Positions 4,063-8,585 of a stretch of DNA of 8,585 bases are shown here, in pieces. A program made the position numbers and the translations under genes. Under the pieces are notes generated by a model. That model was not told the origin of the DNA, did no database searches, and saw only the letters and a list, made by a program, of their open reading frames with translations. Position 1 is the first letter of the stretch. Each line of letters begins with the position of its first letter. Origin of the DNA: Desulfobacteraceae bacterium (lineage in GTDB: Bacteria > Desulfobacterota > Desulfobulbia > Desulfobulbales > Desulfobulbaceae); the NCBI GenBank assembly GCA_022837185.1, contig JALHJD010000118.1, forward strand, positions 1 to 8,585, written 5' to 3'.

Positions 4063-5898
4063 TTATTCTGTGATGTTCAGGCGGCGCATGCGCCTGTAGA
4101 GGGTGGTTCGATTTATGCCTAAAATGCGTGCGGCCAGGGCCTTGTTGCCCTGAGCCTGCCGGAGGGCTTCCTTGATTTCCCGCACCTGCTTGTCCTCGGG
4201 ACCGGCGGCCGAAGAAGCGGAATCTGGAAAGGAAGGCTGGATACTGACGGGGACCGTTTCCTGTCCGGCGGAAGGCGCCGGTTGGCGTACGGCCGCGGGG
4301 GCGGGAGTCGGCCGAACTGCCCCCCCGCGCAAGCCGAGTTCAGGGGGAAAGCATTCCAGAGTCAGGATGGGATCATTGCAGAGGACGCAGGCCCGCTCAA
4401 TGACATGCCGCAGCTCCCGGACATTGCCGGGCCATGCATAATTGACCAGGGCCTGCATGGCCTGATCGGATATGCCGCTGATTTCGCGGTGCAGTCTGGC
4501 GCTGAACTTTTCCAGGAAATGGTTGACCAGCAGGGGAATGCCCTCCCGGCGGGCACGCAGCGGCGGCAGGTTGATTTCAATAACCCGCAGCCGGTAGAAC
4601 AGGTCCTCCCGGAACAGCCCTTTGTTGACTTTGTCCTGCAGGTCGGCGTTGGTGGCGGTGACGACCCGGACATCGACCTTGACCGGTTTGTCCTGCCCGA
4701 CGGGATAGAAGGTTCGCTCCTGCAGGAAACGGAGCAGGCGGAGCTGCAGCCGGGGGCTGACATCGCCGATCTCGTCCAGGAACAGGGTGCCGCCGTCGGC
4801 CTGCAGGATTCGGCCGGTCCTGTCCCGGTCGGCCCCGGTAAAGGCGCCTTTCCGATGGCCGAACAGCTCGCTTTCCAGCAGTTCCTCGGGGATGGACGCG
4901 CAATCGACCTTGACCAGGGGGTTGTCACGCCGGGGGCTTTCGGCATGGAGCGCCTCGGCGGTCAACTCCTTGCCCGTCCCTGACTCGCCGGTGATCAGTA
5001 CGGTGGTATCCACCTTGCCGACATTTTCGATAAGGCTGTACACTTCCAGCATGGCCGGGCTGTTGTCCACGAAGCCATGAAATGTTCCCCCGAAAACCTT
5101 ACGACGGGTGGTTCCGAAAGCGGTGATGTCCCGGGCGACAAAAACAACCCCGCTGAAGGAGCCGCCCTCTTCGACAACCGGTGCGGCGCTGAGATTGATC
5201 AGGCGCACTCCCTTGTCCAGGGTCGGGCACTCAATGGTGTGCTCCCGGAGCTCGGCCCGGCTGTTGATAACCTGGCCCGCATCCGCGACGCACGCCTTCC
5301 CGAATTCACCGGGCAGATCGGTTAATTTTCGCGGGGCGGTTGCCTCGCCGCCGCTGAAATCGGCAATCCATTGCCGGGCCCGGTCGTTGAGATGGATAAT
5401 GTTCATCTCGACGTCGACGGTGACGATCGCGTCCCTGACCGAACGGAAAACCGCCTCGAGATGTCGGCGGTAGCGTTCGTTTTCCGCCTGCAGACGGTTT
5501 CTTTCCCTTTGCAGGGCGCGGTGGCGGAGGGCGAGGGCCGTGAAATGGAGGAGGGTCTGCTTGGTGATCGGCTTGGCGATATAATCGAACGCGCCCAGCC
5601 GGATCAGTTCCGTGGCCGATTCGATGTCCGGATAGCCGGTAATCATGACCACGGGGCAGTCAACGCCGGCCTGACGCAGTTTTTTCAGCAGGTCAGGCCC
5701 TTTTTCCTCCTCGAGGAGGATATCGCAGATAACAAGATCAAAGTTCTTTTCCCGATCCGCCTGGGCCAGCGCCTCGGCGGCCGTACCCGCGGTGCTGATC
5801 GGACCGTACCCTTCATTGGCAAGGAACCGCTCGAAGGTGTAGCGGATCGAATCGTCAGCATCCACGATGAGAATTCGCGCCTCTCTGTCCACCGCCAC
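4063..5898 (-). CDS. Sigma-54-dependent response regulator, NtrC family (REC-PAS-AAA+-HTH)
   Basis: A 611-residue cytoplasmic enhancer-binding activator. Numbered from GTG 5898: receiver domain 6-125 with acidic pocket DADD, phospho-acceptor Asp59, Thr87 and Lys109; a helical linker (~126-148); a PAS domain ~149-262; the AAA+ sigma-54 activation domain ~273-500 with Walker A GESGTGKE (304-311), an intact GAFTGA sigma-54 contact loop (351-356) and Walker B FLDE (373-376); a Pro/Ala-rich linker (~528-565); and a Fis-type HTH (~573-607, NKALAARILGINRTTLYRRM). The extra PAS domain between REC and AAA+ is less usual and suggests a second input. All catalytic residues are present. The start is uncertain: TTG 5922 would add MFFFSGCG, and GTG 5892 is also possible. 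No partner kinase is seen in the window; the nearby sensor protein lacks kinase parts. Likely target: the sigma-54 promoter downstream of its own 3' end. Confidence 0.9.
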   Translation of the reverse strand: MAVDREARILIVDADDSIRYTFERFLANEGYGPISTAGTAAEALAQADREKNFDLVICDILLEEEKGPDLLKKLRQAGVDCPVVMITGYPDIESATELIRLGAFDYIAKPITKQTLLHFTALALRHRALQRERNRLQAENERYRRHLEAVFRSVRDAIVTVDVEMNIIHLNDRARQWIADFSGGEATAPRKLTDLPGEFGKACVADAGQVINSRAELREHTIECPTLDKGVRLINLSAAPVVEEGGSFSGVVFVARDITAFGTTRRKVFGGTFHGFVDNSPAMLEVYSLIENVGKVDTTVLITGESGTGKELTAEALHAESPRRDNPLVKVDCASIPEELLESELFGHRKGAFTGADRDRTGRILQADGGTLFLDEIGDVSPRLQLRLLRFLQERTFYPVGQDKPVKVDVRVVTATNADLQDKVNKGLFREDLFYRLRVIEINLPPLRARREGIPLLVNHFLEKFSARLHREISGISDQAMQALVNYAWPGNVRELRHVIERACVLCNDPILTLECFPPELGLRGGAVRPTPAPAAVRQPAPSAGQETVPVSIQPSFPDSASSAAGPEDKQVREIKEALRQAQGNKALAARILGINRTTLYRRMRRLNITE

Positions 5899-5943
5899 CC
5901 CGCATCCAGAAAAAAAGAACAAATAAGCCAGGTTATGTTCCTA

Positions 5944-5973
5944 ACCATAGCATATCCAACAATTAGGGGTCAA
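5944..5973 (-). promoter_or_regulatory. Candidate sigma-70 promoter of the activator gene
   Basis: The minus strand has TTGACC (5968-5973, 5/6 to TTGACA), an 18-nt spacer and TATGGT (5944-5949, 4/6 to TATAAT), giving a start near 5937. The -35 box lies inside the terminal repeat of the RAYT element, the -10 outside it. Plausible but unproven. Confidence 0.4.
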
Positions 5974-5992
5974 GTCTTTGCTTGACTCTTCT
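5965..5992 (+). repeat. Left terminal repeat of the RAYT element (REP-like hairpin)
   Basis: AGGG then GTCAAG-TCTTTG-CTTGAC, a 6-bp stem with a 6-nt loop, extendable with a G-T and a G-C pair. It is a likely recognition structure for the transposase. Confidence 0.75.
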
Positions 5993-6000
5993 TTGCCTTT

Positions 6001-6016
6001 GCGGTACCAGTACCGC
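6001..6016 (+). repeat. Perfect stem-loop directly before the transposase start codon
   Basis: GCGGTAC-CA-GTACCGC, 7-bp arms with a 2-nt centre (a smaller stem would form in RNA), ends at the base before ATG 6017. It occupies the place where a Shine-Dalgarno should be, and none is seen. It could hold down translation, or be a DNA site for the transposase. Confidence 0.6.
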
Positions 6017-6997
6017 ATGGCACGACCACTTCGCATGGAATATCCCGGCGCCTGGCATCATGTGATGAACCGCGGCAGGCGGCGGGAAACGATCTTCTCC
6101 GACGGCAGGGACTACGAGAATTTCCTTGCCATCCTGCAGGAGTCATCGGAGATGTACGGCCTGCGGATCGCCGCGTACTGCCTCATGCCCAATCATTATC
6201 ACATCCTTGCGCAAACGCCGTTCGCCAACCTCTCCCGGGCCATGCGGCATGTAAACGGCGTCTATACCCAGCGCTACAACCGCCGCCGCAATATTGACGG
6301 CCAGTTGTTCAGGGGCCGCTACAAGAGCGTTCTGGTGGAGGAGAACAGCCACCTGCTCGAACTGCTGCGCTACATCCACAGAAATCCTGTACGCGCCAGG
6401 ATGTGCACATCCCTGGAGGAATATCCCTGGTCAAGCCATTCCGGATACGCATCCCGGGGAAAAAAATGGGACTGGCTGAGCCGGAAAGATCTCCTCACCA
6501 TGTTTGCCGATCAGCCGGCCAGGGCCAGACAAAAGTACCTTGAATTCGTCCTGCAGGAGGATTCCGCCGAAATCTCCGACTTCTTCAGCAGGAAAAATCT
6601 CGCCTCAATATTTGGGTCCCCGGATTTCATCGACTGGGTCAAAAGTACATTCCAGCAGCTCAGGAATCATGCGGAAATTCCGCAGTCAAAACTGCTGGCG
6701 CCGACAATTCCCGCAATACAGAAGGCCGTGGCCCGCAGCTACAGGGTCGGCAAGGATGTCTGGACCAGTTCCCAGCGGGGCAAGGTGAACGAGCCGCGCA
6801 ACGTGGCCGTTTACCTTGCCAGGAAGCACAGCGGTTTGCGGCTGCAGGAAATCGGCAGTGAATTCGGCCTGGAAAAATACAGCACGGTGAGCAGCATAGT
6901 GGCCCGGACGGAAAAAATGCTCGCCGAAGATAAAAATCTCCGCAAGAGGGTCGAACGGATCAGGTTGGCCTTGGAGAAGGGTCAAGCAAAGACTTGA
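6017..6997 (+). CDS. REP-associated tyrosine transposase (Y1 HUH) with DnaA-like C-terminal HTH
   Basis: A 326-residue protein. The start MARPLRMEYPGAWHHVMNRG is the usual N-terminus of this family; a TTG further upstream would lie in the terminal repeat. The Y1 transposase domain (~1-150) carries the HUH metal site H60-Y61-H62 in LMPNHYHIL, the GRYKS block (100-104) and the probable nucleophile Tyr119 in RYIHRNPVRA, assigned by aligning from memory with the E. coli enzyme (Tyr115 in DYIYINP). Such enzymes cut and join single-stranded DNA at REP hairpins. The C-terminal part (~258-313: PRNVAVYLARKHSGLRLQEIGSEFGL...STV) resembles DnaA domain IV, which binds duplex DnaA boxes; this fusion occurs in one branch of RAYTs. 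No Shine-Dalgarno; a hairpin abuts the start. The stop TGA (6995-6997) falls within the right terminal repeat. It looks intact. Confidence 0.88.
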   Translation: MARPLRMEYPGAWHHVMNRGRRRETIFSDGRDYENFLAILQESSEMYGLRIAAYCLMPNHYHILAQTPFANLSRAMRHVNGVYTQRYNRRRNIDGQLFRGRYKSVLVEENSHLLELLRYIHRNPVRARMCTSLEEYPWSSHSGYASRGKKWDWLSRKDLLTMFADQPARARQKYLEFVLQEDSAEISDFFSRKNLASIFGSPDFIDWVKSTFQQLRNHAEIPQSKLLAPTIPAIQKAVARSYRVGKDVWTSSQRGKVNEPRNVAVYLARKHSGLRLQEIGSEFGLEKYSTVSSIVARTEKMLAEDKNLRKRVERIRLALEKGQAKT

Positions 6998-7002
6998 CCC
7001 CT
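6975..7002 (-). repeat. Right terminal repeat of the RAYT element (REP-like hairpin)
   Basis: Inverted copy of the left end. Here the stem is longer, GGGTCAAG (6979-6986) with CTTGACCC (6993-7000), an 8-bp stem with loop CAAAGA. It contains the transposase stop codon, and it would also lie in the 3' end of the purC mRNA, where it could act as a transcript-end hairpin. Confidence 0.75.
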
Positions 7003-7005
7003 TCC

Positions 7006-7896
7006 TTAGCTGAACAGGCGGCGGAGGGCCTCCTCGTAGCGGGCTCGGGTCTTGGCGAGGATTTCCTCGGGCAGCGGGGGCGGGGGCGGCTGCTTGTTCC
7101 AGTCCAGGGAGGACAGGTAGTCCCGCAGGAACTGCTTGTCAAAGCTCGGCTGGCCGCGGCCGGGCTGGTATTCGTCCAGGGGCCAGAAGCGGGAGGAATC
7201 CGGGGTCAGCACCTCGTCGATCAGGAGCAGTTCATCGCCGGCCAGGCCCATCTCGAACTTGGTGTCGGCGATGATGATCCCCTTGTCCCTGGCATAATCA
7301 GCCGCCTTCTCATACAGGCGGACGCAGACGTCCGCCACCCGCTCGGCCAGCTCGGCGCCGATTATTTCCTTCATCCGCGCAAGCGAAATATTCTCGTCAT
7401 GGGTCCCCAGCTCCGCCTTGGTGGACGGGGTGAACAGCGGCCGGGGAAACTTGTCCGACTCCCGCATGCCCGGAGGCAGTTGAAACCCGCAGACGTTCGG
7501 GTCCTTGATATAGGCCTGCCAGAACGAACCGGACAGATATCCCCGGACAATGCACTCGATGGGCAGCACCCTGGTGCGCCGCACCAGCATGGAGCGGCCT
7601 TCGAGCTGATCGCGGTGCGGCCGGCAGACCTCGGGGTAGTCGTCCACCTCGGCGGAGATCAGGTGGTTGGGCACGATGTCGCCCAGCAGATCGAACCAGA
7701 ACAGGGACAGCCTGGTCAGCACCTTGCCCTTGTCCGGAATCGGGTCGGCCATCACCACATCATAGGCGGAAATGCGGTCGGTGGCGATCATCAGCAGCTT
7801 GTCGTCATGCCCCGGTATGGCGTACAGGTCCCTGACCTTGCCGCGATGCAGCAGGTTCAGGCCCGCCAGTTCGGTTTGAATCACCGGTGTCCCCAT
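7006..7896 (-). CDS. purC: Phosphoribosylaminoimidazole-succinocarboxamide synthase (SAICAR synthetase)
   Basis: A 296-residue cytoplasmic enzyme that joins CAIR and aspartate with ATP to make SAICAR, in de novo purine synthesis. Key blocks: RGKVRDLY (18-25, nucleotide loop), DRISAYDVVM (40-49), signature LPIECIVRGYLSGS (111-124), FTPSTKAELGTHDENI (155-170), signature IIADTKFEMG (208-217), and LIDEVLTPDSSRFWP (225-239). The length and the FTPSTKAE...HDENIS insert put it in the long, yeast-Ade1-like form rather than the ~240-residue form common in bacteria. ATG 7896 has AGGAGG 5 nt upstream. adk lies 56 nt upstream on the same strand with no terminator between, so the two are probably co-transcribed. 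A mobile element begins 3 bp past the stop codon, but the coding sequence looks complete. Confidence 0.95.
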   Translation of the reverse strand: MGTPVIQTELAGLNLLHRGKVRDLYAIPGHDDKLLMIATDRISAYDVVMADPIPDKGKVLTRLSLFWFDLLGDIVPNHLISAEVDDYPEVCRPHRDQLEGRSMLVRRTRVLPIECIVRGYLSGSFWQAYIKDPNVCGFQLPPGMRESDKFPRPLFTPSTKAELGTHDENISLARMKEIIGAELAERVADVCVRLYEKAADYARDKGIIIADTKFEMGLAGDELLLIDEVLTPDSSRFWPLDEYQPGRGQPSFDKQFLRDYLSSLDWNKQPPPPPLPEEILAKTRARYEEALRRLFS

Positions 7897-7952
7897 CTCA
7901 TCCTCCTTTGCCCGGGCAGACGGTATTTCGCGCCCGCAAACAGCCCTTGGAG

Positions 7953-8585
7953 TTACAGCCCCAGTTCCTTCCTGATGCCGTTGACCACCGTGTCGCTGTC
8001 AACCGCTTCCACGGTATACAGCAGCCCTTCCTTTTCATAAAAACCGATGAGGGGCGCGGTTTTCTCGTTGTAGGTTTCCAGCCGGTGGCTGATGGCCTCC
8101 TCTGTCTCATCCTCCCGCTGCACGACCTTTGCACCGCACTTGTCGCAGATCCCCTCCTTTTTCGGCGGGCTGGATTTGACGTTGTAGATGGCCTGGCATT
8201 TGGGATTCTCGCAGGTCCGGCGGGTGGTGAGCCGGTCCAGGATGACCTCCCTGGGCACCGCGATGTTCACCACCAGGTCAAGGCTGATGCCCAGCCTGGC
8301 CAGCAGTTCCTTCAAGGCCTCGGCCTGGGGAATGGTCCGCGGAAAGCCGTCCAGCAGGAACCCTTTTGCGCAGTCCGGCTCCTGCAGCCGCTTCTCCATG
8401 ATGCCCATGATCAGTGAATCCGGAACCAGGTCGCCGCGCTTCATGTATCCTTCCGCTTCCCTGCCGAGCTCCGTGCCGGCCTGAACCGCGCCGCGCAGGA
8501 TGTCCCCGGTGGAAATCTGCACCGATCCGTCCAGCGCCGTCAGCAGCTTGGCAACCGTCCCTTTTCCGGCCCCCGGGGCCCCCAG
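7953..8585 (-). CDS. adk: Adenylate kinase, 5' end beyond the window
   Basis: Partial gene, open to base 8585; 210 residues seen, lacking only about the first 6. It interconverts ATP + AMP with 2 ADP in the cytoplasm. The P-loop GAPGAGKGT is at fragment residues 2-10, then STGDILR, GFLLDGFPRTIPQAEAL, and the LID domain with four cysteines (125, 130, 147, 150), followed by QREDETEEAISHRLETY. This is the long, zinc-LID form. The first Cys pair is CENPKC (CX4C) instead of the usual CX2C, and the residue after GKGT is Val, where Gln is common. GTG 8522 is an internal Val and not the start, because the P-loop lies upstream of it. Likely in one operon with purC. Confidence 0.93.
   Translation of the reverse strand: MGAPGAGKGTVAKLLTALDGSVQISTGDILRGAVQAGTELGREAEGYMKRGDLVPDSLIMGIMEKRLQEPDCAKGFLLDGFPRTIPQAEALKELLARLGISLDLVVNIAVPREVILDRLTTRRTCENPKCQAIYNVKSSPPKKEGICDKCGAKVVQREDETEEAISHRLETYNEKTAPLIGFYEKEGLLYTVEAVDSDTVVNGIRKELGL

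Larger units (their letters stand above)
5965..7002 (+). mobile_element. RAYT transposase element with 22-bp terminal inverted repeats
   Basis: A 1038-bp unit bounded by perfect 22-bp inverted repeats (5965-5986 and 6981-7002), which extend to 27/28 matches (5965-5992 with 6975-7002). Each end contains a hairpin GTCAAG-N6-CTTGAC whose loop reads TCTTTG on the left and CAAAGA on the right. The single gene is a REP-associated tyrosine transposase, whose stop codon lies within the right repeat. No target duplication is visible, as expected for HUH/Y1 enzymes. The element lies 3 bp downstream of the purC stop and directly upstream of the activator promoter. Confidence 0.8.

Noticed and set aside
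4282..4983. Plus-strand frame of 233 codons
   Set aside because: Shadow of the AAA+ domain of the sigma-54 activator.
6994..8040. Plus-strand frame of 348 codons
   Set aside because: Antisense to purC and the 3' end of adk, which are certain. No recognisable domain or start signal.

Overview
The window looks like a chromosomal segment of a GC-rich, Gram-negative, probably anaerobic respiring bacterium, most like a Desulfuromonas/Geobacter-type member of the former Deltaproteobacteria. This placement is an inference from three things: the multihaem NapC/NirT-type quinol cytochrome, the NtrC-type sigma-54 control, and the mix of housekeeping genes. No database search was possible.

Layout. At the left edge is the 3' end of hisF (+ strand). 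A gene-free stretch of about 400 bp follows, filled with palindromic repeats, including a 186-bp MITE-like inverted-repeat unit at 362-547. The next genes are on the minus strand. A membrane sensor-like protein (2054-2974) resembles a histidine kinase but ends after the dimerisation helices and lacks the phospho-accepting His. It overlaps by ATGA with a three-TM, six-haem NapC/NirT-family cytochrome (591-2057). An intrinsic terminator (3093-3125) separates this operon from two tandem paralogous genes for ~70-residue single-TM proteins (3264-3479 and 3540-3752). Upstream of these lies a complete sigma-54 control region: a -24/-12 promoter (3849-3864), an AT-rich bend with a candidate IHF site (3915-3927), and GTTGC-based palindromes (3982-4052). 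The palindromes abut the 3' end of an NtrC-family activator gene (4063-5898; REC-PAS-AAA+-Fis HTH).

The activator is preceded by a self-contained RAYT (REP-associated tyrosine transposase) element, 5965-7002. It has perfect 22-bp terminal inverted repeats, each able to form a hairpin, and the transposase carries a C-terminal DnaA-domain-IV-like HTH. The element starts 3 bp past the purC stop codon. purC and a partial adk (both minus) finish the window.

Working model (inference). The activator binds the palindromes beside its own gene and, with IHF and sigma-54 RNA polymerase, switches on the two small membrane proteins. The adjacent signalling-defective sensor and quinol-oxidising cytochrome form a second, translationally coupled unit. 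The cluster sits between housekeeping genes (hisF and purC-adk) and may be one membrane redox or electron-transfer module under nitrogen- or redox-type sigma-54 control. The activator promoter may have borrowed its -35 box from the end of the RAYT element.
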